This document shows, in pieces, positions 1 to 5,716 of a stretch of DNA of 10,829 bases. Source of the stretch: Chloroflexota bacterium (GTDB taxonomy: Bacteria > Chloroflexota > Limnocylindria > Limnocylindrales > CSP1-4). The stretch is taken from positions 1-10,829 of the forward strand of contig JAJYGO010000455.1 in assembly GCA_021785115.1 (NCBI GenBank). The letters are read 5' to 3'. The translations under genes were made by a program, and so were the position numbers. Numbering within the stretch: position 1 is the first letter of the stretch; each line of letters starts with the position of its first letter. The notes under the pieces were generated by a model. The model saw only the letters and a list, made by a program, of their open reading frames with translations, had not been told where the DNA came from and made no database searches.

Positions 1-82
1 CAGGTGGCGGAATTGGTATACGCGTACGTTTGAGGGGCGTATGAGGCAACTCATCCGGGTTCAAGTCCCGGCCTGGGCACCA
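1..82 (+). tRNA. tRNA-Leu (anticodon GAG), first 3 nt cut off by the window edge
   Basis: The long variable arm is that of a class II tRNA. The anticodon stem pairs 25-29 with 37-41 around a 7-nt loop with GAG at 32-34. The T-arm is 55-71 and the acceptor 3' strand CCTGGGC is 72-78, followed by discriminator A79 and encoded CCA 80-82. The 5' acceptor strand should read GCCCAGG, but the window opens at CAGG, so three bases lie outside. GAG reads CUC/CUU leucine codons. Confidence 0.95.
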
Positions 83-99
83 CCCTCCTGACCATCGCG

Positions 100-130
100 C
101 GGGCGGCCCACGGGCCGCCCGTTCGTCGTT
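100..130 (+). terminator. Rho-independent terminator after tRNA-Leu
   Basis: A perfect 9-bp GC stem (100-108 with 113-121) closes a CACG loop and is followed by a T-containing stretch, TTCGTCGTT. It lies 17 bp after the tRNA-Leu CCA and just before tRNA-Val, so it probably ends the tRNA-Leu transcript. The U-tract is imperfect, as is common in GC-rich genomes. Confidence 0.6.
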
Positions 131-132
131 CC

Positions 133-209
133 GGGCGGTTAGCTCAGTTGGTCAGAGCGCCTCGCCTACACCGAGGATGTCGGGGGTTCGAGTCCCTCAC
201 CGCCCACCA
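133..209 (+). tRNA. tRNA-Val (anticodon TAC)
   Basis: This is a complete cloverleaf. Acceptor GGGCGGT (133-139) pairs with ACCGCCC (199-205). The anticodon stem CCTCG/CGAGG encloses a loop with TAC at 167-169, and a standard T-loop TTCGAGT follows. Discriminator A206 is followed by encoded CCA 207-209. It reads GUA valine codons. Confidence 0.96.
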
Positions 210-250
210 TTCCGCCGTCCGCGACCGCCGCCATCGCGGCCGGGTCGCGT

Positions 251-256
251 TATGCT
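251..256 (+). promoter_or_regulatory. Possible -10 box upstream of lemA
   Basis: TATGCT stands out from its GC-rich surroundings and lies 49 bp before the lemA ATG. No convincing -35 is visible 16-18 bp upstream, so this is a weak call. Confidence 0.3.
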
Positions 257-304
257 GGCCCGGACGGGGGTCCGATGGGCCCCGGGCCGAGGGAGACGGA
301 CACC

Positions 305-871
305 ATGGAACTGCTCCTCATCGTGCTGGCTGTCATCGTCATCGCGGCGGTGGTGGTCATCGGGATCTACAACGGCCTGATCGGGAAGCGCAACCGCGTG
401 GACGAGGGGTTCAGCCAGATCGACGTCCAGCTCAAGCGCCGCCACGACCTCATCCCCAACCTCGTGAACGCGGTCAAGGGCTACATGACCTTCGAGCAGA
501 ACGTCCTGACCAGGGTCACCGAGGCGCGGGCCAGCGCCATCGCGGCAGGGGCCCAGGGCCCGGCCGCCCAGTCCCAGGCAGAGAACGCCCTGACCGGCGC
601 CCTCCGCTCGCTGTTCGCGGTGGTGGAGAACTACCCGGACCTCAAGGCCAACCAGAACGTGATGAACCTGCAGGAGCAGCTGAGCACGACCGAGAACCAG
701 ATCAGCTTCGCGCGGCAGCACTACAACGCCACCGTGCTCGACTACAACAACGGCATCCAGACGTTCCCGGCGGTCCTCATCGCGGGCGCGTTCGGCTTCA
801 CGAGGCGTGAGTTCTTCGCGGCCGAGCCCGAGGCGCAGGCCGTCCCGGCCGTGGACCTGAGCCTCAACTAG
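305..871 (+). CDS. lemA: LemA family membrane-anchored protein
   Basis: A 188-residue protein of typical LemA length. One N-terminal membrane segment (about residues 2-24, rich in L/V/I/A) is followed by the family signature around residues 25-60: an aromatic-N-x-L turn, N-R-V-D-E-G-F-S-Q-I-D-V-Q-L-K-R-R, then D-L-I-P-N-L-V-N. The rest is a helical bundle, ending with an L-D-Y-N-N segment and the F-P-A-V-L-I-A stretch also usual in LemA. LemA proteins are membrane-anchored, with a cytoplasmic or surface helical domain; their biochemical role is not settled. I chose ATG 305 over the longer in-frame start at 275 because the membrane helix then begins at the N terminus and an AG-rich GAGGGAGA lies upstream. 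htpX follows 63 bp downstream on the same strand; lemA-htpX is a recurring pair, which suggests an envelope-stress or membrane-protein quality-control operon. Confidence 0.93.
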   Translation: MELLLIVLAVIVIAAVVVIGIYNGLIGKRNRVDEGFSQIDVQLKRRHDLIPNLVNAVKGYMTFEQNVLTRVTEARASAIAAGAQGPAAQSQAENALTGALRSLFAVVENYPDLKANQNVMNLQEQLSTTENQISFARQHYNATVLDYNNGIQTFPAVLIAGAFGFTRREFFAAEPEAQAVPAVDLSLN

Positions 872-934
872 CGCCCCGGCCCGGCCTCGGCGGCCGCACG
901 GCCCGTCCCGCGCCGGACCCGGCGGTCCACACCC

Positions 935-2056
935 ATGGCGACATCGACCTTCTACAGCCAGATCGCGGCCAACCGCCGCAACTCGGTCCTGCTCTCGCTG
1001 GTCGTGGTGCTGCTGCTCGGCGCGATCGGGTTCGCGATCGGCGGGGCGGCGGGCGGGACGCTCGACACCGGCCTGGTGGCCGCGGGCATCGCGGTGGCCG
1101 CCGGCTTCGCCGCCGCGCTGCTCGCGTACTACGCGGGCGACGCGCTGGTGCTCGCCTCCTCCGGGGCCCGGGAGGTGGACGCGAACTCCGCCCCCCAGCT
1201 GTTCAACGTGGTCGGCGAGATGGCGACGGCGGCCGGCGTGCCGATGCCGCGCGTCTACATCATCGACGACACGGCGCCCAACGCCTTCGCCACCGGCCGG
1301 GACCCGCAGCACGCCTCGGTCGCGATCACCGTGGGCCTGCTCCAGAAGCTCGACCGCGAGGAGCTCCAGGGAGTCATGGGCCACGAGCTCAGCCACGTGC
1401 GCAACTTCGACATCCGCTTCTCGCTGATGGTGGGCGTGCTCGTGGGCGCGGTGGCGCTGATCGCCGACATGTTCCTGCGGATGACGTTCTGGGGCGGGAT
1501 CGCCGGCGGTCGCCGGCGGGGCCGCGATTCGGGCGGCGACTCCGGCGGCTTCGGCGCCGTGATGATGGTCATCGCACTGGTGCTCGCGATCGTCGCCCCC
1601 ATCGCCGCCAAGCTGGTCCAGCTGGCCGTCAGCCGCCAGCGCGAGTACCTGGCCGACGCCTCGTCGGTGGAGCTCACCCGCAACCCGTACGGCCTGGAGC
1701 GGGCGCTGGCCAAGATCGCCCTCGACACGGAGCCGCTCGAGGTGGCGAACCGCGCCACGCAGCACCTGTACTTCGAGAACCCGGTCAAGGCGGCCACCGC
1801 CGAATCGTCGGACCTGTTCTCCACCCATCCGGCGGTGCTCGACCGGATCAACCGCCTGCGCCAGCTGGCGGGCGAGGCGCCCGTGGACGCGCCGAGCCTG
1901 GTGGTCGGCGACCACGCGCCGGTGGTCAACGCCCGGCTCCGGGGCCTCGACGCGCAGGACCCCGGCCCCCGCGGTCCCACGCCCCCGAGCGAGCCGCCCC
2001 AGCCGCCGGAGCCCCCCGAGACGCCGCCCGGGTTCACCTGGCGGGGCTGGCGCTGA
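935..2056 (+). CDS. htpX: HtpX-like membrane zinc metalloprotease (peptidase family M48)
   Basis: A 373-residue M48 protease that cleaves damaged or misfolded membrane proteins at the inner membrane. Zinc-binding HExxH is H150-E-L-S-H154 with catalytic E151. The third ligand is E237 in the R-E-Y-L-A-D-A-S motif typical of HtpX. Four hydrophobic segments fit the family: about residues 18-37, 45-68, 163-182 and 206-226. The third and fourth flank a Gly/Arg-rich loop (G-G-R-R-R-G-R-D-S). The S-T-H-P motif near residue 300 is also conserved in M48. The protein is longer than E. coli HtpX (about 290 aa) because of an added C-terminal tail, whose last 35 residues are proline-rich and probably disordered. 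The Shine-Dalgarno before ATG 935 is weak, so translation may depend partly on lemA upstream. The family call is secure; physiological substrates are unknown. Confidence 0.94.
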   Translation: MATSTFYSQIAANRRNSVLLSLVVVLLLGAIGFAIGGAAGGTLDTGLVAAGIAVAAGFAAALLAYYAGDALVLASSGAREVDANSAPQLFNVVGEMATAAGVPMPRVYIIDDTAPNAFATGRDPQHASVAITVGLLQKLDREELQGVMGHELSHVRNFDIRFSLMVGVLVGAVALIADMFLRMTFWGGIAGGRRRGRDSGGDSGGFGAVMMVIALVLAIVAPIAAKLVQLAVSRQREYLADASSVELTRNPYGLERALAKIALDTEPLEVANRATQHLYFENPVKAATAESSDLFSTHPAVLDRINRLRQLAGEAPVDAPSLVVGDHAPVVNARLRGLDAQDPGPRGPTPPSEPPQPPEPPETPPGFTWRGWR

Positions 2057-2072
2057 GGCCGTCTCCGCGCGG

Positions 2073-2102
2073 TGGACGCCCGTTCCGGGGCCGTGGTATC
2101 CT
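2073..2102 (+). promoter_or_regulatory. Candidate promoter for the tRNA-Phe/tRNA-Gly pair
   Basis: TGGACG at 2073-2078 (four of six bases of the -35 consensus) and TATCCT at 2097-2102 are separated by 18 bp. The mature tRNA-Phe begins 39 bp after the -10 box. It is plausible because a stable RNA pair starts here and the htpX stop is just upstream, but it is not tested. Confidence 0.4.
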
Positions 2103-2141
2103 GCGCCGCGCCGACGGGCTCCCGCGGGATCCCGGGTCCGG

Positions 2142-2217
2142 GCCGAGATAGCTCAGTTGGTAGAGCACGCGACTGAAAATCGCGGTGTCGCCAGTTCGAA
2201 TCTGGCTCTCGGCACCA
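2142..2217 (+). tRNA. tRNA-Phe (anticodon GAA)
   Basis: Acceptor GCCGAGA (2142-2148) pairs with TCTCGGC (2207-2213). The anticodon stem CGCGA/TCGCG encloses CTGAAAA with GAA at 2175-2177. The T-loop is TTCGAAT. Discriminator A2214 is followed by encoded CCA 2215-2217. Confidence 0.96.
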
Positions 2218-2236
2218 ACCTCCAGTCGGCTCTCGA

Positions 2237-2312
2237 GCGGAAGTGGCTCAGTTGGTAGAGCATCACCTTGCCAAGGTGAGGGTCGCGGGTTCGAGTCCCG
2301 TCTTCCGCTCCA
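2237..2312 (+). tRNA. tRNA-Gly (anticodon GCC)
   Basis: Acceptor GCGGAAG (2237-2243) pairs with CTTCCGC (2302-2308). The anticodon stem TCACC/GGTGA encloses TTGCCAA with GCC at 2270-2272. Discriminator T2309 is followed by encoded CCA 2310-2312. It lies 19 bp after tRNA-Phe and is probably co-transcribed with it. The dipeptidase gene converges from the other side. Confidence 0.96.
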
Positions 2313-2369
2313 CTCCCCCCAACCCCTGACCCTGTCGCGGGCCGCCCTGTCGCGCCGTGAGGCGAGGGC

Positions 2370-3599
2370 TCAGGCGCCGGCGCCGTCCAGCTCCTCGATC
2401 GTCGCGGCCGAAGGCGGCCGCTCGGCCTGCAGCCGCGCGGCCACGGCCTCGGCGCGGCGCATCGCCCGCAGGATGTTGCCGCCCGCGACCTTGCGGACGT
2501 CGTCGTCGCTGTAGCCTCGGCGGAGCAGCTCGGCGACCAGCCGCGGGAGGCGCGAGACGTCCTCGAGCCCGACCGGCAGGGGATCCCCGCCGTCGAAGTC
2601 GCTGCCGAGCCCGACATGGTCCACACCCGCGACGCGGCGCAGATGGTCGATGTGGTCCGCGACCTGGCCCAGGTCGGCCGTGGGCGAGGGATGGGCGGCC
2701 CGCCACGCCGTGCGCCACGCGCGCGCCCCGTCGCGCGTCGCGTCGGGGTGGTCGGCGTGCCACGCCGCCTCGGCGGCCTCCTCCTCGCGGAACCGATGCC
2801 CCCCGTCAGCCGAGACGAACCCGGACAGGAAGACCGCCATCACGACGCCGCCGTTCTCGGGCAGCCGCCGCAGGATCTCGTCGGGCACGTTCCGCGGGTG
2901 GTCCGCGATGGCCCGCGCGCCGCTGTGCGAGAAGATCACCGGCGCCGCACTGGCGTCGAGCGCGGCGGCCATCGTCGAGGGCGCCACGTGGCTCAGGTCC
3001 ACGAGCATCCCGAGCCGGTTCATCTCCCGCACGACCTCCACTCCGAACGGCGACAGGCCGCCGTGCCGCGGCGCGTCGGTGGCCGCGTCGGCCCAGCGGG
3101 TCGTCCTCCAGTGCGTGAGCGTCAGGTAGCGGACGCCGGCGGCGTGGACCTGGCGCAGGACGGGCAGGGAGCTGGCGATCATCGAGCCGCCCTCCATCCC
3201 CATCATCGACGCGATGCGGCCGTCGGCGAACGCCGCGTCGACCTCGTCGGCCGTCGCCGCCAGGCGGAGCGCCTCCGGGTACGAATCCGCCAGCCGCCGG
3301 ACGAGGTCGATCTGCTCGAGGGCCATCGCCAGCGCCGACCCCTCGGGGAGCTCGGGCGGGACCCAGACCGACCAGAACTGTCCCCCCACGCGGCCCTCCC
3401 GGAGCCGAGGCAGGTCGGTGTCGAGGCCGTCGACGCGCTGCCGCAGGTCGACCTCGTCGATCCGCAGGCCGACGCGCTCGCGCAGGGCGTAGGGGAGGTC
3501 GTTGTGGCCGTCGATCAGGGGGGACGTCGCGAGCACGCGGTTGGCTCGCTCCAGCAGGGGCTCGTGGCCGGTCGTCATCATCGGCCAAGCATGACGCAT
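2370..3599 (-). CDS. Membrane dipeptidase (renal dipeptidase-like, peptidase family M19)
   Basis: A 409-residue zinc amidohydrolase of family M19, which hydrolyses dipeptides (in some members also D-residue dipeptides) and usually needs two zinc ions. Visible metal ligands, in order: H32 and D34 in D-G-H-N-D-L-P-Y, bridging E136 in M-G-M-E-G-G, H204 in D-L-S-H, and H225 in F-S-H-S-G-A-R. Catalytic-site D334 lies in G-S-D-F-D-G-G. No signal peptide or lipobox is seen, so a cytoplasmic enzyme is likely despite the family name. Length is normal for bacterial members (350-420). The start is uncertain: ATG 3599 is the longest, but ATG 3581 or 3578 begins closer to where homologues usually start, and none has a clear Shine-Dalgarno. 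It diverges from tRNA-Gln across a 56-bp gap and converges on tRNA-Gly. Exact substrate is not determined. Confidence 0.92.
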   Translation of the reverse strand: MRHAWPMMTTGHEPLLERANRVLATSPLIDGHNDLPYALRERVGLRIDEVDLRQRVDGLDTDLPRLREGRVGGQFWSVWVPPELPEGSALAMALEQIDLVRRLADSYPEALRLAATADEVDAAFADGRIASMMGMEGGSMIASSLPVLRQVHAAGVRYLTLTHWRTTRWADAATDAPRHGGLSPFGVEVVREMNRLGMLVDLSHVAPSTMAAALDASAAPVIFSHSGARAIADHPRNVPDEILRRLPENGGVVMAVFLSGFVSADGGHRFREEEAAEAAWHADHPDATRDGARAWRTAWRAAHPSPTADLGQVADHIDHLRRVAGVDHVGLGSDFDGGDPLPVGLEDVSRLPRLVAELLRRGYSDDDVRKVAGGNILRAMRRAEAVAARLQAERPPSAATIEELDGAGA

Positions 3600-3635
3600 C
3601 CGCCGCGATCTGCCGCCGCGGCGGCCCTCATCGCT

Positions 3636-3641
3636 TACCCT
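3636..3641 (+). promoter_or_regulatory. Possible -10 box for tRNA-Gln
   Basis: TACCCT ends 14 bp before the mature tRNA-Gln in the short divergent gap. No good -35 is visible at the right distance. Confidence 0.25.
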
Positions 3642-3655
3642 AGTCCGCGGCGCAC

Positions 3656-3729
3656 TGCCCCTTCGTCTAGCGGTAGGACAGCGGACTTTGGATCCGTGAG
3701 CCGAGGTTCGAATCCTCGAGGGGCAGCCA
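3656..3729 (+). tRNA. tRNA-Gln (anticodon TTG)
   Basis: Acceptor TGCCCCT (3656-3662) pairs with AGGGGCA (3719-3725). The anticodon stem GCGGA/TCCGT (one G-T pair) encloses CTTTGGA with TTG at 3688-3690. The T-arm is CGAGG/CCTCG. Discriminator G3726 is followed by encoded CCA 3727-3729. The left inverted repeat of the IS256-type element begins 8 bp downstream. I see no second copy of the tRNA 3' end in the window, so this is not shown to be an integrase att site. Confidence 0.95.
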
Positions 3730-3737
3730 TCCGCTCG

Positions 3738-3763
3738 GGGTCATGTCCCGTCAAGTGGTGTAA
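3738..3763 (+). repeat. Left terminal inverted repeat of the IS256-family element
   Basis: It begins GGGTCATGTCCC and ends TGGTGTAA. It is matched in inverted orientation by 6555-6580 at 20 of 26 positions: the outer GGGTC-x-TGTCCC block and inner TGGTGTAA block are conserved, with a variable middle. Confidence 0.8.
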
Positions 3764-3787
3764 GTCGGCCTCCAGCCTGATCGACTC

Positions 3788-4268
3788 TCAGACGGCCACG
3801 CCCTCCTTCAGCAGCTCCGACAGGGTGGTGCCCGGGATGCCGCCCAGCAGGCGGGTCATGGAGCCCTGGGGCAGGTACCGCTTGCCCATCGTCAGCCACT
3901 CGTCGTGCTGCTCGACCAGGAGCGCCGTGCCCAGGCGCAGGAGGGCGTCGCGGTTGGGGAAGATCCCGACCACCCCGTTGCGCCGGGCGAGCTCGCGGTT
4001 GAGCCGCTCGAGCGGGTTGGTCGACCACACCTTGGTCCAGTGCTCCCGCGGGCAGGCGAGGTACGCGAGCACGTCGTCCTCGGCGGCGAGCAGGGCGTCG
4101 GCCGCCCTGGGGAACGACGTCGAGAGGCGCTCGGCGACCGCCCGGAGCTGGGCGCGGGCCGAGGGCTCGTCGGGCTGGGTGAAGACGGTGCGCACGAATG
4201 CCGCGACCATCGACGCCGCGTGCCTGGGCACGTGGACCGGCAGGCCGCGCAGCAGGTGCACCCGGCAG
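3788..4268 (-). pseudogene. IS256-family transposase, C-terminal fragment (interrupted gene, part 2)
   Basis: This is the downstream part of the transposase broken at the IS110 insertion. It supplies residues 254-412 of the reconstituted 412-aa protein: C254-R-V-H257 (the C-x-x-H motif typical of IS256/Mutator transposases), then the alpha-helical insert, then the W-S-T-N-P-L-E-R-L-N-R block with the third catalytic residue E340. The gene ends at the stop codon 3788-3790, 24 bp from the left inverted repeat. A TTG at 4282, inside the IS110 right end, opens a 164-residue frame over this fragment. That frame lacks both catalytic aspartates and has no good ribosome site. The fragment is intact in sequence, with no internal stop, which points to a recent insertion. 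Confidence 0.9.
4267..4268 (-). other. CT core dinucleotide, right (RE-side) copy
   Basis: On the minus strand the IS110 right end reads GAGGGAGT, then CT, then GCCGGGTGC of the IS256 gene. The same CT is found on the other side at 5715-5716. A two-base core shared by target and both ends is the expected footprint of IS110 insertion; CT is also the core reported for IS621. Confidence 0.8.
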
Positions 4269-4276
4269 ACTCCCTC

Positions 4277-4282
4277 TGTCAA
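4277..4282 (-). promoter_or_regulatory. Consensus -35 box (TTGACA) in the IS110 right end
   Basis: On the minus strand TTGACA lies eight bases before the CT core. In the circular form, right end joined to left end through one CT, it is followed after 16 bp by TACACA (5708-5703), or after 18 bp by CACACT (5706-5701). This is the junction-promoter arrangement known for IS110 circles. Start of transcription would fall near 5696, at the first stem of the predicted bridge RNA. In the integrated state it points into the IS256 fragment and has no partner -10 of its own element. Confidence 0.55.
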
Positions 4283-4291
4283 CCTCCCGGC

Positions 4292-5491
4292 TCAGGCGGC
4301 GACGAGAGCCCGCCGGTCGAGCGCCGGGTCGTAGGCGACTCGGTCGTGCCAGCAGCGCCAGAGGATGCGGCCCCAGCGGGCGCCGACCGATCGGACGGCA
4401 CGGTTGTGGCTCTGGCCCCGAGCTCGAGCCGCGTCGTACTCCGCACGCGTCCAGGGAGAGATCCTGATCGCGGTGAGCATCCACTGGTTCCAGACCGCTC
4501 GCAGGTGGTGGTTGGCGGCGTATCGGAAGACCACGCGCCGTGACGAACCGGACTGGCGCGTGACCGGCGCAAGGCCCGCCTCGGCCAGCAGGCTGCCGGG
4601 CGTCGGGAACCGGGACCGGTCCTCGCCGATCTCGGCGATCAGCGTCGCGATGGTCACCGGCCCGGCGCCGGGCAGGCTCGCGAAGACGAGGGCGTCAGGG
4701 TGATCAGCGGCGACGCCGGCGATCGCGGCGTCGTACCCGGCGAGGATCTCAGTGACGTGCTCGAGGAGGTCGGCGAGCGCGAGCGCGCTGCGGACGCGGG
4801 CGCGGTCCGTCCCGGCGCTCGGCGTCGCCGGGTGCTGCCGGATCCTCTCGAGCAGGACGGCCGGCTTGGTCCTGCCGGTGTATCCCTCTCGACGGAGGAA
4901 CCGCCCGAGCCGGTGCTCCGTGAGGCGGCCGGCTGCCGCCGGATCCGGGTATCGCCGCAGGAACGCGAGCGTGATCGAGCGGTCGATCGAGCTGAACAGG
5001 TGCGCCATCGCCGGGTAGTAGGTCTCGAGTGCCGCCCGGAGCTGGTGCTGGAGGCGCCGGTGCTCGGCGACGAGGCGCTCCCGGTCGCGCACGAGCGCCG
5101 CCAGCTCGGCCTGGCTCTCGCTGGGCAGGCGGAGCGGCCGCCACGCGTCGGCCTGGCGGCGCAGCAGGTCGGCCAGGCAGTACGCGTCGAGCACGTCGCT
5201 CTTGACCGGGGCGGCACGGTACCCCTCGCGGGACCGGGCCGCGACCTTGGGGTTGACCGGGTAGACCGGGTGGCCCCACGCGAGGAGGTGCTCGACCAGC
5301 AGGCCCTCGCGCCGCTCGATGGCGACGCCGACCCGGGCCGCCTCCCCGAGACCGGCGAGCGCCGCCCGGAGGTTCTCGAGCCCGTCACGGTCATGCGGCA
5401 CCCTCGCCTCGAGGATCGTCCTGCCCCCGGCGTCGAGGCCATGGACCTGGTGGTGCTGCTCGCCCCAGTCGAGCCCGACGAATGCGTCCAC
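4292..5491 (-). CDS. IS110-family transposase (DEDD RuvC-like + Tnp20 serine domain)
   Basis: A 399-residue bridge-RNA-guided recombinase that excises the element as a circle and inserts it at a guide-matched site. The N-terminal RuvC-like domain has the DEDD tetrad at family positions: D8 (V-G-L-D-W-G), E59 (V-A-I-E-R), D99 and D102 (V-K-S-D-V-L-D-A). A helical, coiled-coil-like middle (about 125-265) leads to the C-terminal Tnp20 domain, starting S-L-P-G-A-G-P-V-T (272-280). The likely nucleophile is S314 in R-Q-S-G-S-S-R. GTG 5491 is chosen because GGAGG lies six bases upstream and the family motif follows at once. An open frame continues upstream to 6544 but is only GC-rich read-through across the bridge-RNA region and the IS256 gene. 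The gene has no internal stop and all catalytic residues, so it is probably active. Confidence 0.95.
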   Translation of the reverse strand: MDAFVGLDWGEQHHQVHGLDAGGRTILEARVPHDRDGLENLRAALAGLGEAARVGVAIERREGLLVEHLLAWGHPVYPVNPKVAARSREGYRAAPVKSDVLDAYCLADLLRRQADAWRPLRLPSESQAELAALVRDRERLVAEHRRLQHQLRAALETYYPAMAHLFSSIDRSITLAFLRRYPDPAAAGRLTEHRLGRFLRREGYTGRTKPAVLLERIRQHPATPSAGTDRARVRSALALADLLEHVTEILAGYDAAIAGVAADHPDALVFASLPGAGPVTIATLIAEIGEDRSRFPTPGSLLAEAGLAPVTRQSGSSRRVVFRYAANHHLRAVWNQWMLTAIRISPWTRAEYDAARARGQSHNRAVRSVGARWGRILWRCWHDRVAYDPALDRRALVAA

Positions 5492-5535
5492 GCGCGACCT
5501 CCCGCTGCTGCCTGCCTCCACTCGCCGCGGCGCTG

Positions 5536-5592
5536 CCCACCCGGAACGCTCATCGTGCGGTGCTCGGGGCACATCTCCCTCGGGCCGGTGGG
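5536..5592 (-). ncRNA. Donor-binding loop of the bridge RNA
   Basis: The left donor guide GAGGGAG (5581-5575) is identical to seven bases of the right end (4276-4270), one base away from the core. The right donor guide CGATGAG (5555-5549) is the reverse complement of core CT plus CATCG of the left end (5716-5710). The outer stem pairs 5592-5585 with 5536-5544 (bulged G5542). The inner hairpin GTGC/GCAC closes a CCCGA loop. Confidence 0.8.
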
Positions 5593-5609
5593 GGCCTCGC
5601 CACCCGGGC

Positions 5610-5665
5610 GGAGGCGCGGGTCTGCCGTGGGACCTCAGTGGGTCATCGCTGCCAAGGCGCTCTCC
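5610..5665 (-). ncRNA. Target-binding loop of the bridge RNA
   Basis: The left target guide TGGCAGCG (5654-5647) is identical to the eight bases directly before the CT core in the IS256 gene (5724-5717). The base before it (T5655) would form a G-U pair with the target. The right target guide CGGCAG (5627-5622) is the reverse complement of core CT plus GCCG on the right side (4268-4263). The guides face each other in an internal loop between an 8-bp outer stem with one bulged A (A5661) and a 4-bp GACC/GGTC hairpin. Confidence 0.83.
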
Positions 5666-5714
5666 GTCCGGGGCGAGTCGGGACCGCTCGGTCCCGGGCC
5701 AGTGTGTACCGATG

Positions 5715-5716
5715 AG
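5715..5716 (-). other. CT core dinucleotide, left (LE-side) copy
   Basis: On the minus strand the IS256 gene reads TGGCAGCG, then CT, then CATCGGTAC of the IS110 left end. Together with the copy at 4267-4268 it defines the insertion. Bases on either side of the two CT copies differ, so the shared sequence is exactly two bases. Confidence 0.8.

Larger units (their letters stand above)
5536..5696 (-). ncRNA. Predicted IS110 bridge RNA
   Basis: Read on the minus strand from 5696 to 5536, the IS110 left end shows three elements. (1) A 5' stem-loop: CGGGACC/GGTCCCG around GAGC (5696-5679). (2) A target-binding loop: outer stem GGAG-A-GCGC with GCGC-CTCC, inner hairpin GACC/GGTC (5644-5631), and between them a 5' segment TGGCAGCG and a 3' segment CGGCAG. 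(3) A donor-binding loop: outer stem CCCACCGG with CC-G-GGTGGG, inner hairpin GTGC/GCAC (5572-5560), and between them GAGGGAG and CGATGAG. The target segments match the actual insertion site; the donor segments match the element's own ends. Size (about 160 nt) and order agree with the IS621 bridge RNA. Exact ends are inferred. Confidence 0.85.
4269..5716 (-). mobile_element. IS110-family insertion sequence (IS110 group, long left end), inserted in the IS256 transposase gene
   Basis: The element is 1448 bp, counting one CT core. Its layout on the minus strand is: core (5716-5715), about 220 bp of non-coding left end with a predicted bridge RNA, transposase (5491-4292), and a 23-bp non-coding right end (4291-4269). 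There are no terminal inverted repeats and no target duplication beyond CT, as expected for IS110. The bounds are set by joining the two halves of the IS256 gene: TGGCAGCG + CT + GCCGGGTGC restores the W-Q-R-C-R-V codons with no base gained or lost. Confidence 0.92.

Noticed and set aside
872..934. GC-rich gap between lemA and htpX as a terminator
   Set aside because: Short GGCC palindromes are present but no stable stem followed by a T-tract; co-transcription is more likely.
197..1915. 572-codon minus-strand frame opposite lemA and htpX
   Set aside because: His/Arg/Val-rich composition typical of the antisense of a GC-rich gene; lemA and htpX on the other strand have clear family motifs.
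3700..3729. tRNA-Gln 3' end as an integrase attachment site
   Set aside because: No repeat of the tRNA 3' end elsewhere in the window and no tyrosine or serine integrase gene; the adjacent element is a DDE-type IS.
2616..4334. 572-codon plus-strand frame across the dipeptidase, tRNA-Gln and IS256 fragment
   Set aside because: It reads through a tRNA and antisense to two recognised genes; no protein-like composition.
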